A stretch of DNA of 64,000 nucleotides from JAFMDF01 sp965222705. GTDB lineage: Bacteria; Bacteroidota; Bacteroidia; Chitinophagales; Saprospiraceae. The translations under genes were made by a program, and so were the position numbers. The notes under the pieces are model-generated. The model worked only from the letters and a program-made list of their open reading frames with translations. It made no database searches and was not told the origin of the DNA. Below are positions 17,547 through 27,670 of this stretch, piece after piece (positions within the stretch are counted from its first letter, which is position 1; every line of letters begins with the position of its first letter). Location of the stretch: contig CBDCUO010000035.1 of NCBI GenBank assembly GCA_965222705.1, forward strand, positions 62,001 through 126,000. The letters are read 5' to 3'.

Positions 17547-19225
17547 ATGTACAAATATTTCCTGTTATTGACTCCCCTACTCCTCTCTGCCAGCCTTATA
17601 GGGCAAAAAGATTTTTACAAAAATTACTCTTTTTCAAAAGCGGATACCCTGCGGGGAATGCTACGGCCAGAACGTACCTGCTACGATGTAAACTTTTATG
17701 ATTTGGCTATCAAAATTGATCCAGAAAAACGATTTATTGAAGGTTATACAGACATTTATTTCAATGTTTTAGCTGACTTTTCTACGATGCAGATTGATTT
17801 GTATCAAAATATGAGCATTAAGAAAATTTCAACTGAGGAAAAGAACATTTCGTTTGATCGACAATTTAATGCTGTTTTTGCCCACTTTCCCGAAATACAG
17901 AAAGCAGGAACTCAGGATAAAATCAGGGTCTATTTTTCTGGCTATCCAAAAATTGCTCAAATGCCCCCCTGGGATGGTGGCTTCGTTTGGGAAAAAGATC
18001 AGCAAGGCAAGCATTGGGTAGGAGTTGCCTGTGAGGGCGATGGCGCAAGTCTTTGGTGGCCCAACAAAGATCACCTCTCGGACGAGCCGGATAGCATATC
18101 CATTCGCATCACTGTCCCCGAAGGCTTAGTAGGGGTAGCAAACGGCGATCTAAGGCAACAAGTCCTACAAAAAGACGGCTATACTCGCTACGATTGGTTC
18201 GTTAGTTATCCAATCAATAACTATAATGTTACAGTCAATGTAGCGGATTATGTTCATTTTCAGGAGGAATACGAAGCAGATGATGGAGAGAAATTAGCAC
18301 TGGATTATTACGTTTTAAAAGAAAATTTGGAAAAAGCCAAAAAACATTTTTCAGCAAGTTCCCAAAACCCTCGCTTGTTTTGAACGCTATTTTGGAAAAT
18401 ATTCCCTTCTGGAAAGATGGTTTCGCACTCGTTGAAACCCCCTACCTCGGCATGGAACATCAAAGCGCAATCGCCTATGGGAACGAATACAAAAGGGGCT
18501 ATCTAGGTGGTATGATTCCTCCCTATATGGACTGGGATTACATCATTGTCCATGAAACGGGGCACGAATATTGGGGCAATAGCATTAGTATCAACGATCA
18601 CGCAGAAATGTGGATTCACGAGTCATTTACTACCTACATGGAAGCACTGTTTGTGGAATGTGCCTATAGCTACCAAGATGCCTTGATTTATATGAATAGT
18701 CAATTGCCTTTTATAGAAAATAAAGAGCCTATTTTAGGGCCGCTAAATGTCAACTGGCAGTATTGGAAAAGCAGTGACCACTACTTCAAAGGAGCCTGGA
18801 TGCTGCATACCTTGCGTCATACCATTAATAAGGACGAAATCTGGTTCGATTTATTAAAATCATTGCACGAATCTTTTAAAATGTCCAATGTTAGCACCCA
18901 ACAAATTATTGATTTTATTAATACTTGCACTAAAAGGGATTACTCTGCTTTTTTTGAGCAGTACTTGACTTATCCCGCCCTTCCTGTTTTTCAATATCAA
19001 TTAAACCAGAAAGGAAAAGATTTGATAGTAAAATATCGCTGGTTGGTAAACGTGACATCTTTCGATATGCCTCTGTTGGCAGGCAAAAAAGGGGGCTTAC
19101 AAATGTTGTATCCCAGTACCGAGTGGCAGGAAATTTTACTAAAAGATACTTCTGCCGACAACTTTTATATCCCAAAAGAATTATTCTTGATTGAGGTAGA
19201 AAAGTTAGAATTTATCCGTAATTAA
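17547..19225 (+). pseudogene. M1-family metallopeptidase interrupted by two +1 frameshifts
   Basis: This zinc aminopeptidase-type gene lies in three reading frames. The first frame (from ATG 17547, signal peptide ending LIGQ) runs to the T-run at 18347-18351. Dropping one T there continues as QQVPKTLACFERYFGKY, and dropping one T at 18402-18403 continues as PFWKDGFALVETPYLGMEH in the third frame. Rejoined, the product is about 560 residues with an intact active site: GMEHQSA for the exopeptidase motif, HETGHEYWGN for zinc, and the downstream zinc Glu in WIHESFTTYME. Two single-base T insertions 52 bp apart could be sequencing errors or true inactivation; the rest shows no decay. Read as is, the product is cut before the active site. 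Confidence 0.85.
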
Positions 19226-19248
19226 CAGGGTGTCCAAAATCTCTAATT

Positions 19249-20268
19249 TTAAAGCTTTCCAAACCCATGAATATTTTGCTCCATAAAGCTATCGGGAAAT
19301 GCTTCTACTCCAGGAAAGCCCAATTTTATATCCCTTCCATTGTGGGGAATCTGCGCTGTTCCAAATAAATAATCCCATATTGCCAGAGTAATTCCGAAAT
19401 TAATGCCATAGGGTTTACCTTTGGGCAAGTGGTAGGCATGGTGCCAAATGTGCATTTCAGGGCTATTGAATAGCTTTTTCATAATAGGTGCAAAGGCGAT
19501 TATGCCCAAAAGAATACCAGCCCCAATAACCAGTAACTGAACCGGCACAGAAGGATCGTTCAATAATTGAATATCGAAACTACTTGTGGCGATTAAAATT
19601 CCGACCAACCCGCCCAAGAATCCACCAGATTTCCAGCTTTCTACCGAAATATTGGAGTGATTATAATGTCCGATTGATAGGGTAAAAATATGGATAATAA
19701 AAAAGTCATAAAGCCCCACCCCCAATAAAGCTAAGGGAATGTATTCCAAAGACCGATACACCACATTTTCTATCCAGTGATACCGCAAATGTGCTGCAAA
19801 GCCCATTTGCTCGACCGAGTGATGTACCTTGTGAAATTCCCAAAGGGTTGGGCTCCAATGCAGTAAGCGATGCACCCACCATTGCACAAAATCCCTAACA
19901 ACGAAGCCCGTCAACAATATGATCCACATGGGTGAATTTCGCAAAGGATTAGAAGCCTGTAAATCAAAGTCAGTCAAGGATTTGATAAGGTCGTTAAAAA
20001 ATTTTACCACTACATCAGATGCCGCATTATAAATGATGAGCGAAAACAGAAAAAAGTTAAAAAACATATAAAAAAAATCCAGCCAGAAATCTTTGCGAAA
20101 CCTAGCCTGTTTGGTTCTCCAGGGAGCAATTGTTTCTAATAAAAAGAAGAAAGCAGAAACGATCAATAACCAGTAAAAATAATTATGCCAGCCAGGATGA
20201 GTAATTTCTTGCCACAGGTAATGCGCATAGCCTTTATAGCCATTTAGGAAAGTGATCCAGTAATCCAT
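19249..20268 (-). CDS. Sterol desaturase / fatty acid hydroxylase superfamily protein
   Basis: Integral membrane di-iron enzyme of the fatty-acid hydroxylase superfamily, 339 residues with about six membrane helices. The histidine boxes that bind the iron pair are visible: HRLLH (in VQWWVHRLLHWSP), HKVHH (EFHKVHHSVEQ) and HIWHHAYH, with an extra HYNHSN between. The family hydroxylates or desaturates lipids such as sterols, carotenoids and fatty acids; Bacteroidota members of this size often act on membrane lipids of unknown kind. It is convergent with the M1 gene and divergent from the S41 protease gene. Confidence 0.9.
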   Translation of the reverse strand: MDYWITFLNGYKGYAHYLWQEITHPGWHNYFYWLLIVSAFFFLLETIAPWRTKQARFRKDFWLDFFYMFFNFFLFSLIIYNAASDVVVKFFNDLIKSLTDFDLQASNPLRNSPMWIILLTGFVVRDFVQWWVHRLLHWSPTLWEFHKVHHSVEQMGFAAHLRYHWIENVVYRSLEYIPLALLGVGLYDFFIIHIFTLSIGHYNHSNISVESWKSGGFLGGLVGILIATSSFDIQLLNDPSVPVQLLVIGAGILLGIIAFAPIMKKLFNSPEMHIWHHAYHLPKGKPYGINFGITLAIWDYLFGTAQIPHNGRDIKLGFPGVEAFPDSFMEQNIHGFGKL

Positions 20269-20377
20269 ATTTTATAAAAATTGTTCTAATATTACTAAAA
20301 GTTTTCTTGATTTTCTAGTATAATCTAAATAAATAGCAGCTTATCCTTCCTAATTACTTTTCTATCAATCAGGTACT

Positions 20378-21982
20378 ATGTACAGACAAAATTTGCGATT
20401 TGTTGCTTTACTAATTTATCTTTTTGGAAGTATCATGTCCTTCGCCCAGCCGAAATACTATGGCGGAGAGAATGGCAAAAAACTGGATTGGACTCTTTTT
20501 TATATTAAGACCCATTATGTAGATTCTACAGATAATGAGCGCTTGACCGTTTTGGCTATTGAGCGAATTTTTCAAGAATTGGATCCCTACTCCATTTACC
20601 AATCCAAGGAAGAGCTAGATCGTCAAAAAGAAGACGATAGTGGTGCCGTAAACGATGGACTGGGGATTAGGTATTACATAATCAACGATACCGCTACCAT
20701 CACTTTTATAGAAGAAGCAGGCCCAGCGAGAGAAGCCGGACTGAGAAGAGGGGATCGAATTTTGTCAGTGGATAGCATCCATACAGTTGGGGAAAATTTT
20801 GACACTATCAGTCAGCGAATCAAAGTAGTTAGAGGAACAAAAGTTTCTTTTCTCATTTTTAGAAAGCACGTAGGAATCAAAGAAATCAACATCACCAGTA
20901 CAACCATACCAGTTCCCAGTGTAGAAACTGCCTATATGATTGATACAAAATTGGGCTATATTAAAATCAATCGTTTTACATTAAAAACGCTAAACGAATT
21001 TGTAGAAGCACTGACAAATTTAAAAAAAGAGGGTCTAAAAGATTTAATCCTCGACTTGAGAGATAATCGAGGCGGGGTCGTCAAAGGAGCAACTAACTTG
21101 GCAGACGAGTTTTTAAAATCTGGCGACTTGATCATGTACTCGGATGGAAAAGGTTTTCCAAGATCAGATTTTTTTTCAACCCACCAGGGCCATTTCGAAA
21201 AAGGAAAACTAGTCATCCTCGTAAATGAATATACAGCATCTGCTAGTGAAATCTTCACAGCTGCTATCCAAGAATGGGACCGAGGGATAGTAGTTGGCCA
21301 GCCCACTTTTGGAAAAGGACTTATCCAACAATCTTATTTACTGGGAGATAGCTCGGCTGTCCGTCTGACTATTGGACGATATTATACGCCCACTAATCGA
21401 ACCTTACAACGACCCTACAATTATGATAAAAATAAAGATTTAACCGTCCAACAGCTAAAACAGCTGTCGCCAAGCGGTTTTACGAAAGAACTAAAATTAC
21501 CTGATTCATTAATTTGGAAAACTAAAAGTGACCGCACAATTATCAAAGGGCAAGGCGGGATTATTCCGGATATTTATATAGCCACAAAAGAAGCCTCCAG
21601 CCCCATTTTGGAAAAATTGAATGAACTGGGTTTGGTGTATCGGTTTACCGTTTATTATGCTGACAAAAACCGAATAAAGCTTAAAAAGAGATTTAAAAGC
21701 AGTGATGTCTTTCGACGAGATCAATCTTTTAACAAAGAGCTGGCAATTGCTTTTGCTATTTTTATGGATCAATATAAACAACAAAAAGATATCGTCTTCA
21801 ACTTAACTAAAGAAAATATCCCAGCAACCATTATCCAACAAATAAAAGCTTGGATGGCTCCTCAAGTCTGGGATGTAGATGCCTATTATGCTATTTTTAA
21901 TGCTCATGATCCAGTTTTAATCCGAGCGATTGAAGCAATAAAAGACCGAACCTTTGAAAAATTGGGAATAGAAAAGAATTAA
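20378..21982 (+). CDS. S41-family (CtpA/tail-specific-like) periplasmic protease
   Basis: Serine-lysine endopeptidase of the C-terminal-processing family, exported by an N-terminal signal (residues 1-24). A PDZ domain (about 95-175, with the GPAREAGLRRGDRIL loop) binds substrate tails. The S41 core holds the nucleophile in TASASE (286-291) and Lys313 in FGKGLIQQ, and the substrate-binding DLRDNRGG strand. The length of 534 matches the Bacteroidota form with its C-terminal helical extension. It likely takes part in envelope protein quality control. Its last codons overlap the convergent permease gene by 4 bp. Confidence 0.93.
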   Translation: MYRQNLRFVALLIYLFGSIMSFAQPKYYGGENGKKLDWTLFYIKTHYVDSTDNERLTVLAIERIFQELDPYSIYQSKEELDRQKEDDSGAVNDGLGIRYYIINDTATITFIEEAGPAREAGLRRGDRILSVDSIHTVGENFDTISQRIKVVRGTKVSFLIFRKHVGIKEINITSTTIPVPSVETAYMIDTKLGYIKINRFTLKTLNEFVEALTNLKKEGLKDLILDLRDNRGGVVKGATNLADEFLKSGDLIMYSDGKGFPRSDFFSTHQGHFEKGKLVILVNEYTASASEIFTAAIQEWDRGIVVGQPTFGKGLIQQSYLLGDSSAVRLTIGRYYTPTNRTLQRPYNYDKNKDLTVQQLKQLSPSGFTKELKLPDSLIWKTKSDRTIIKGQGGIIPDIYIATKEASSPILEKLNELGLVYRFTVYYADKNRIKLKKRFKSSDVFRRDQSFNKELAIAFAIFMDQYKQQKDIVFNLTKENIPATIIQQIKAWMAPQVWDVDAYYAIFNAHDPVLIRAIEAIKDRTFEKLGIEKN

Positions 21983-23292
21983 CCAAATAGTTTAAACCAT
22001 CCGAAGCTAATCAATAATATGCCAAAATAGATCAAAGCCAACATTGGATTATAAATCGCCATGGCCACAAAGGCAATACTCGCAATTACTAAAGCGATGA
22101 TTGGGGAGAAAGGATAGAAAGGCACTTTAAAAGGCCGCTCCAAATTTGGCTCTTTTTTGCGCAAAGCCAGCATAGCAATCATCGAAATAATGTATAAACT
22201 TAAAGCTCCAAAACAAGCGATAGTAATAATTTCTCCCGTTTTTCCCGTAAATAGAGCAATAATGCCAATAAGCATATTCGCAATCAAAGCATTAGCAGGT
22301 GTGCGAAATCTTCCATGTACCTTGCCCAATAAAGCAGGGGCAAAGCCCTCCCTCCCAAATTCAAAAGTAGATCGCCCTGCGGCTAGGATGATACCGTGAA
22401 AGGAAGCTACTAGCCCAAATAAGCCAATAGAAGTCACCAAAGTGTAGAGAATATGGCCTTCACCAAGTGCATTTGCCATTGCCAAAGGCAAGGGGGAATC
22501 AGAAGGAGCTGCACCAGGAGCAGGAAAGACAATCGCCTCCCAGCCATTTACACCGACCGCAGAGAAAAAGGTAAGCAAGCAAAGCAATACTAAGGTCAAA
22601 ATCGCAGAACCAAAACCAATCAGAATATTGCGTTGTGGATTGACTGTTTCTTCAGCTACATTTGCCACACCTTCTATTGCCAAAAAAAACCAAATAGCGA
22701 AAGGGATAGCTGCAAATGCCCCCGCCCAACCATGTGGCAGTGCGTTTTTTTGTAAATTTTCTACTTCAAAATGGGGCAAAGCAGCTCCAGCAAAAATCAA
22801 TAACTCTGCTACTGCAATAATCGTAATAACTAACTCAAAAGAAGCAGCGGCTTTAACTCCGTAAATATTTAAACCCGTAAATAAAACATAGGCAATGATA
22901 GCAATAGTAAGTATCGAAACCGACGGAATAAAAATATTCAAGTAGGCTCCAATTGCAAAGGCAATAGCAGGGGGTGCAAAGATAAATTCAATATTTTGGG
23001 CCATTCCACCCAAAAAACCCCAATTTTTACCCAAACCTCTAACTGCATAATCAAACGCGCCGCCCGCTTTTGGAATCGCACAAGCTAATTCCGTATAGCT
23101 AAAAGTAAAAGTAAGGTATAGGATTATTATAAAAAAGGTAGCGATGGCTAACCCAAGTGTTCCTCCTTTTTCCAATCCCAGATTCCAGCCAAAATACATT
23201 CCGGATATCACATAACCAACCCCCAACCCCCAGAGCATGAGTGGGCCAAGGGTCCTTTTTAACCCTTGCGACTCTTGTTTTGTTGATGCCAT
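21979..23292 (-). CDS. Ethanolamine permease-type APC transporter
   Basis: Inner-membrane amino acid/polyamine/organocation (APC) carrier of 437 residues with about 12 helices. The segments GVGYVISGMYFGWNLGL and AIPKAGGAFDYAVRGLG are those of the ethanolamine permease group; the helix-6 region has FFLAIEGVANVAEETVNP. Ethanolamine uptake would feed nitrogen and acetaldehyde metabolism, but no eut gene is visible here, so the substrate remains a family-level inference; other amines are possible. Its 3' end overlaps the S41 gene tail to tail by 4 bp, leaving no room for a terminator between them. Confidence 0.85.
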   Translation of the reverse strand: MASTKQESQGLKRTLGPLMLWGLGVGYVISGMYFGWNLGLEKGGTLGLAIATFFIIILYLTFTFSYTELACAIPKAGGAFDYAVRGLGKNWGFLGGMAQNIEFIFAPPAIAFAIGAYLNIFIPSVSILTIAIIAYVLFTGLNIYGVKAAASFELVITIIAVAELLIFAGAALPHFEVENLQKNALPHGWAGAFAAIPFAIWFFLAIEGVANVAEETVNPQRNILIGFGSAILTLVLLCLLTFFSAVGVNGWEAIVFPAPGAAPSDSPLPLAMANALGEGHILYTLVTSIGLFGLVASFHGIILAAGRSTFEFGREGFAPALLGKVHGRFRTPANALIANMLIGIIALFTGKTGEIITIACFGALSLYIISMIAMLALRKKEPNLERPFKVPFYPFSPIIALVIASIAFVAMAIYNPMLALIYFGILLISFGWFKLFG

Positions 23293-23326
23293 AATTTAAT
23301 GATTACTGACTGGTAAATTATAAAAA

Positions 23327-23365
23327 AAATCCCGAACTTTTGAAATAATCAAAAATTCGGGATTT
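23327..23365 (-). terminator. Rho-independent terminator of the repeat-protein gene
   Basis: On the minus strand AAATCCCGAA pairs with TTCGGGATTT with further pairing inside, then eight T. It lies about 150 bp past the stop at 23518, upstream of the permease start. Confidence 0.75.
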
Positions 23366-23480
23366 CCCAAATGAACGGCGTTAGCCAGCTAAGCCGGAAT
23401 TATTCTTCCAATGCTTTCTAATTAATAGATTTTATTCTAAAAATTTTCGTATAGAGCATTGTCCAAACTATTGATTGGGG

Positions 23481-23508
23481 GGATTTGTGTGCTGACACAC
23501 ACAAATCC
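23481..23508. terminator. Hairpin next to the repeat-protein stop codon
   Basis: GGATTTGTGTG (23481-23491) pairs perfectly with CACACAAATCC (23498-23508), 11 bp, 9 bp past the stop on the minus strand. It lacks a T-run, so it may protect the 3' end or act with the terminator further on. Confidence 0.45.
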
Positions 23509-23517
23509 GAATAAGGC

Positions 23518-25263
23518 CTAATACTTTATACCCAGTGCTTTTAAGGTTTCAAAATCCATATTCCCTACAGGCAAACCGTTATCTTTTTGAAACTTAATTA
23601 AAGCAGCTTTTGTTCGGCTACCAATTACATTATCAATCGGTCCTGGATCGTATCCCCTATCTCTTAACGCTCTTTGCACCTGACGAACCATATCAGCCGT
23701 AACATCATTTGCGCAAACAACTTCCCTCCATTCTGTAAATCCGCCTTTTCTGCTGACAGAACGTTTCGTTAATGTTTCATACTCTGCAGGCACTTCAACA
23801 GTGCGAGAACAAACGCCAGAATCACTATTATACGCATATCCAGCAGGGCACCCAGCAGCATCCCAATTGGCATAAGGGGCAGCACTACTGGCATCTGCAG
23901 GAACATCACCAGGAACCATATCCCCTACTGGACCACCTCCGCCATTTGCACCACTTCCAGCGCCAGCAGGAGCATTAGAACCACTGAAATTGGGAGCATT
24001 GGAATCATACATTGGATTATAAACTAACCCAGATGTCGTCCATCTATAACCAGGTTTTAATTTCAAGCCAGAACGGGAAGTAGTCGAAACCGTTTTATAT
24101 TCTGCAGGAACAGCCACTCGGTCATAACTAGGCTCCTTAGACATGGACTTTTTGGTGATCGTTTTATACTCTGCAGGGATAATCTCTTCCCTCACAGTTG
24201 CAGGTGTAACGATTCTTTGCTTGGTAACTGTTGCATACTCCGCAGGAATTACTTCTTCTCGATAGCTGGGAGCAGCTTTTACAATCTGGCGAGGGCCATA
24301 GGCGGCTGCTTTTTGGGTAACTCTAACACACTCTTCTTTCCCATTAGTCGTGCTGCTTCTGGTATAGCCCTCTGCACACCCTTTGGCATTTCGCTTAGTA
24401 ACCGTCTTATATTCAGCTGGCACTTCTACTAAACACCAAACCAGGCAATCATCTGGATTGGCAGATAGGCAGTTTTTATCTGCTTTTCGCTTGACCCATT
24501 TTGTAGTTGCAGGAGATACTTCTACACGCTCCGTAGTCGTTTCGTATTCCATTGGAACTCTTTCTACGTTGATAGAAGCAGAGCTGGTAATATAGGGCAA
24601 AATGGTACCAACCATAGCCAAATCGCCCGCATCTGTACTACCTGCTCGAACTCCCGAAGCAGATCCTGTACCCGCATCCGCGCTGGCATTTGGTCCATCA
24701 TTTGTTCCTACCCCTACTCCACTTTTATCACCATCTCCGGCAAGTGCATCTCCAACAGCCTTAAAAGCATCGGGATCATATACGTCCGGATTGTTTCCTC
24801 TCGCAGCACTTACCCCTTCTGGAGTCCCTAAATAAACCTGTGGATCCGTGACGGTGGAATACTCGCCAGGTGTGGGAATAATCCTCTTAGAAGCAGGTTT
24901 AATTTCGATCTGCTCCGTATAGGTTTCATACTTGGCAGGAACATAAATCATCCGCTTGCTTTCTTCTTTTACTAAGACTTGTTCGGTGACGGTAGAATAT
25001 TCAGCAGGTCTAGGTACCACTTTTGTACCTGCCGCTTTCACCATCACTCTGCGCCTAATCGTTTCCAACTTAGGTGCAACGACATCCATTCTTGTATAAG
25101 CTGCCTTCGTTTGGATTTGTTCCGTTTCTGTTCCGTATTCATCAGGAATCAAACATTTTGCGTAGCACTTACCAGCTTCTTGATCTACTCCTTCTGGTTG
25201 TGCATATCCAGCAATGGCAAAGAAGCAAACAAAAGCGAGGGTAAGTTGTGTTAATTTTCTCAT
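23518..25263 (-). CDS. Exported EYxT-repeat protein with peptidoglycan-binding domain
   Basis: A 581-residue exported protein (signal peptide 1-21, ending IAGYAQ). It is built from about ten short units centred on [V/I]PxEYxTxT, for example VPAEYKTVTK, IPAEYATVTK, IPAEYKTITKK and VPMEYETTTER, each followed by a basic/acidic strand of about 12 residues. Unit five carries CLSANPDDCLVWCLVEVPA, a cysteine-rich insert known from OmpA-type proteins of this phylum. A Gly/Ala/Asp-rich low-complexity linker (about 170-215) and a second one (about 425-470) interrupt the array. The last 60 residues are a PG_binding_1 domain (VQRALRDRGYDPGPIDN, then SRTKAALIKFQKDNGLP). It is probably a wall-associated protein; the repeat's function is unknown. 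Confidence 0.85.
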   Translation of the reverse strand: MRKLTQLTLAFVCFFAIAGYAQPEGVDQEAGKCYAKCLIPDEYGTETEQIQTKAAYTRMDVVAPKLETIRRRVMVKAAGTKVVPRPAEYSTVTEQVLVKEESKRMIYVPAKYETYTEQIEIKPASKRIIPTPGEYSTVTDPQVYLGTPEGVSAARGNNPDVYDPDAFKAVGDALAGDGDKSGVGVGTNDGPNASADAGTGSASGVRAGSTDAGDLAMVGTILPYITSSASINVERVPMEYETTTERVEVSPATTKWVKRKADKNCLSANPDDCLVWCLVEVPAEYKTVTKRNAKGCAEGYTRSSTTNGKEECVRVTQKAAAYGPRQIVKAAPSYREEVIPAEYATVTKQRIVTPATVREEIIPAEYKTITKKSMSKEPSYDRVAVPAEYKTVSTTSRSGLKLKPGYRWTTSGLVYNPMYDSNAPNFSGSNAPAGAGSGANGGGGPVGDMVPGDVPADASSAAPYANWDAAGCPAGYAYNSDSGVCSRTVEVPAEYETLTKRSVSRKGGFTEWREVVCANDVTADMVRQVQRALRDRGYDPGPIDNVIGSRTKAALIKFQKDNGLPVGNMDFETLKALGIKY

Positions 25264-25469
25264 TCTTGTTATTTTTGTTAAAAAATGTTTGTTTGGAAAA
25301 GTCTAAAAAGACCCAATTTTTTGCGAAAATACCTCATAAAATTCTAACAAAAAAATTTTTCTTACAATATAAACCCAGCTATAACACATAAAAAAAATCG
25401 CAAGTTTAAGTAATTGACTTGCAGTTTTTTATAAAAATTTCTTATAAGTATTTATGATGAAAACTATTC

Positions 25470-26975
25470 TTATGGTTCTTGCTTAGAAGCCCCTCCTAAT
25501 CCATTTTGTTTTTCTTTCATTTCGAGTATTCGAGTCATTACCTCAGCTATTTGTTCTGCCCCGATTTTTTTAGAAATAATTTTTTTGTTTTCATCTAAAA
25601 TAAAAATCTGTGGCGTTGAGCGAACATCGTACAACTGCTTATATTTGGACTTAATGAATGGATCTATTACATTGATCCATTTAATCATTCCTTTCTCTAT
25701 GATCGTTTCAGCACAGGCAGGGATTTCATCATAAATTTTAGTACAAACAGCAAAAACTTCTACGCCCTTGTCTTTAAAATCATCATAAAATTCAAGCATT
25801 TGGGGCATAGACTTTTTACAATGCCCACAGTCGGGATCCCAAATAAATAAGACAGTATAAGGCGCATTTACTTCATGCAAGGTCAAAGTGCGTTTTGATT
25901 TCCAACGTTGATATTCATTTTCGGCATTTTTAGCATCCAAGGTACCCTGCAAATCAATTTCGTACATTTTTACATTGGGGGCTGTTTTCCCAATCAAAAT
26001 GGGTTTTAATGTTTCTGCATTATCTACTATTTTCTTTAGCTGTTCTTCCTCTGTCCAGGGAGCCTGTCCTGTAGCATAGTATTTTTCTGCCAAATGTACA
26101 TAGACCGCATCCATACCCACGATGTTTGATTTGGCATAAGTATTTAAAAAATGAACCAGGTAATATTTAAAGGTTTCTTCTGCCGGTCGGACCTTTTCCA
26201 AAATATAGTCTATGGACTTATTGATGGAGTCTGGGTCTTGAACAGTTAGTTTATTGACATAATAATCAATGCGCTGGAATAAAATGGGGCTTCTAACTAA
26301 TCGCTCGTCCGCCAAATTGATATTATCAAAATAGTGGGCTTTGTAATGCCTATATCTTTTCATTTGCACCTCTTTTTCATCCCCTTCAAAATTCGGCATC
26401 GGCACCTCCATACCCGATTTGACCAAGGCGGCAGTCAGGGTCTGTCCGTATTTTTCAACTAGACCTTGCTGATACTGTTTAACTGCCTTATTCAAATCGT
26501 CCAGTTTTGCTTGAATTTTATCTTTTTCTGCTCCGGCGGCGGCTTCCAGCTCTTTTTTCAATCCATCTGCTTCTGGCCGCTTTTTAGATAAAAAGTCCAT
26601 ATAACCATAAAACAGTTCATTATCCATCGAGCCTTCTACCCTCATGTGAATATTAGGAGCTTTCGCATCCGTTTTGATCACAAATTCCTGATCCTCTTCA
26701 TCAATCAATACTTGAAAGAAATTATTCTCGGGGGGCATCACCATTATATAGACGCCGGGTTTTAAAGCCTCTTGTCCTTCAAAAACAAATTCTCCATTAC
26801 TATCTACTTTCACCGAATCCTTGATATACTGTTTATCCCCATAATGATAGCCAAGTAATAATAATTCTTGGTCATAATTATCCAGCAATACTTCAATGTG
26901 ATACCCTTCCTGGGTCCACAAAGTAGTAGTCACAAAAAAGAGCAAAGTAATTAATGAAAAATACTTTCTATTCAT
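25470..26975 (-). CDS. Secreted TlpA/ResA-like thiol-disulfide protein with DUF4369-type N-terminus
   Basis: Exported thioredoxin-fold protein of 501 residues. A signal peptide (1-22) is followed by an N-terminal beta-rich domain of the DUF4369 kind (about 25-120), a helical middle region rich in K/E (about 130-330), and a C-terminal thioredoxin domain (about 335-485). The active site is C383-G-H-C386 in FIWDPDCGHCKKSMPQ, and the cis-Pro loop is RSTPQIFIL. Bacteroidota proteins of this layout act in extracytoplasmic thiol redox control or cytochrome maturation. The preceding repeat protein, on the same strand 206 bp downstream, has cysteines but no demonstrated link. Confidence 0.9.
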   Translation of the reverse strand: MNRKYFSLITLLFFVTTTLWTQEGYHIEVLLDNYDQELLLLGYHYGDKQYIKDSVKVDSNGEFVFEGQEALKPGVYIMVMPPENNFFQVLIDEEDQEFVIKTDAKAPNIHMRVEGSMDNELFYGYMDFLSKKRPEADGLKKELEAAAGAEKDKIQAKLDDLNKAVKQYQQGLVEKYGQTLTAALVKSGMEVPMPNFEGDEKEVQMKRYRHYKAHYFDNINLADERLVRSPILFQRIDYYVNKLTVQDPDSINKSIDYILEKVRPAEETFKYYLVHFLNTYAKSNIVGMDAVYVHLAEKYYATGQAPWTEEEQLKKIVDNAETLKPILIGKTAPNVKMYEIDLQGTLDAKNAENEYQRWKSKRTLTLHEVNAPYTVLFIWDPDCGHCKKSMPQMLEFYDDFKDKGVEVFAVCTKIYDEIPACAETIIEKGMIKWINVIDPFIKSKYKQLYDVRSTPQIFILDENKKIISKKIGAEQIAEVMTRILEMKEKQNGLGGASKQEP

Positions 26976-27286
26976 TTTTTAGTAATTAGTTTAACAATCA
27001 CAAGTCGCAATATCTTTCCTTTATTATAAAAAGGAAAGTGTATGGTCCTAATTAACGAATGTATAACAATTTGGGTCTAAAAGTATGCTTAAAATTTCTG
27101 GTAATTAGTGTTATTGCCTCTTTGGCGACCTAGGTTTTGGAAAAGTCATAAAATTCAAAAAGAAAAGCAGAACGCTTTTCAAAAAAAGTGCCTAATTTTG
27201 GATTACAAAATGGCTTAGATTATTGACTCTATATTCAAAAACGCTTAGTTTTCAGTTTATTAAAAATTCTTAAACCCAGTCGTATA
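26976..27286. other. Non-coding divergent gap
   Basis: This AT-rich 311 bp lies between the minus-strand thioredoxin-like gene and the plus-strand DciA-like gene. I see no ORF of substance and no clear hairpin; promoters for both directions presumably lie here. Confidence 0.5.
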
Positions 27287-27583
27287 GTGGCATTCAAAAA
27301 ATACAATGACCAAACCCTCGCCGAAATACTCCGGCAAATAGTGGAAGAAAAAAACTGGAAAGCCAAGCTATATCAAACTAAAATTAAAGAAATTTGGGTA
27401 CTCAATATGGGGACGACCATTGCTGGTTATACTAAAGAATTAAGACTTCGGCGTAAGAAATTATTTATAGGCATCAGCTCTGCTCCTTTGCGGCAAGAAT
27501 TGTCTTATTCCAAAGAAAAAATTATTGCTTTGATGAATGAAGGACTAGGAGAAGAATACATCACAGAGGTAGTGATTCGATAG
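27287..27583 (+). CDS. DciA-like (DUF721) protein
   Basis: Small basic protein of the DUF721 family; DciA members help load the replicative helicase, though many DUF721 proteins are uncharacterised. The domain covers nearly all 98 residues, with NDQTLAEILRQIVEEKNW at the start and the core GYTKELRLRRKKLFIGIS followed by RQELSYSKEKIIALMNE. The start is GTG at 27287; no upstream in-frame ATG gives a better product. It lies 87 bp before pdhA on the same strand and could share its transcript. Confidence 0.82.
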   Translation: MAFKKYNDQTLAEILRQIVEEKNWKAKLYQTKIKEIWVLNMGTTIAGYTKELRLRRKKLFIGISSAPLRQELSYSKEKIIALMNEGLGEEYITEVVIR

Positions 27584-27670
27584 AAAAGCCCAATAATCGA
27601 ATAAAATTCCTAACTTTAGAGACTGTTATATTCAAATAAGGCGAAAATTCGCTTAAAACCACTCTAACAC

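Noticed and set aside
17496..19225. Two separate adjacent peptidase genes
   Set aside because: The first frame ends and the second begins inside one conserved M1 sequence, and the missing piece is readable in the third frame.
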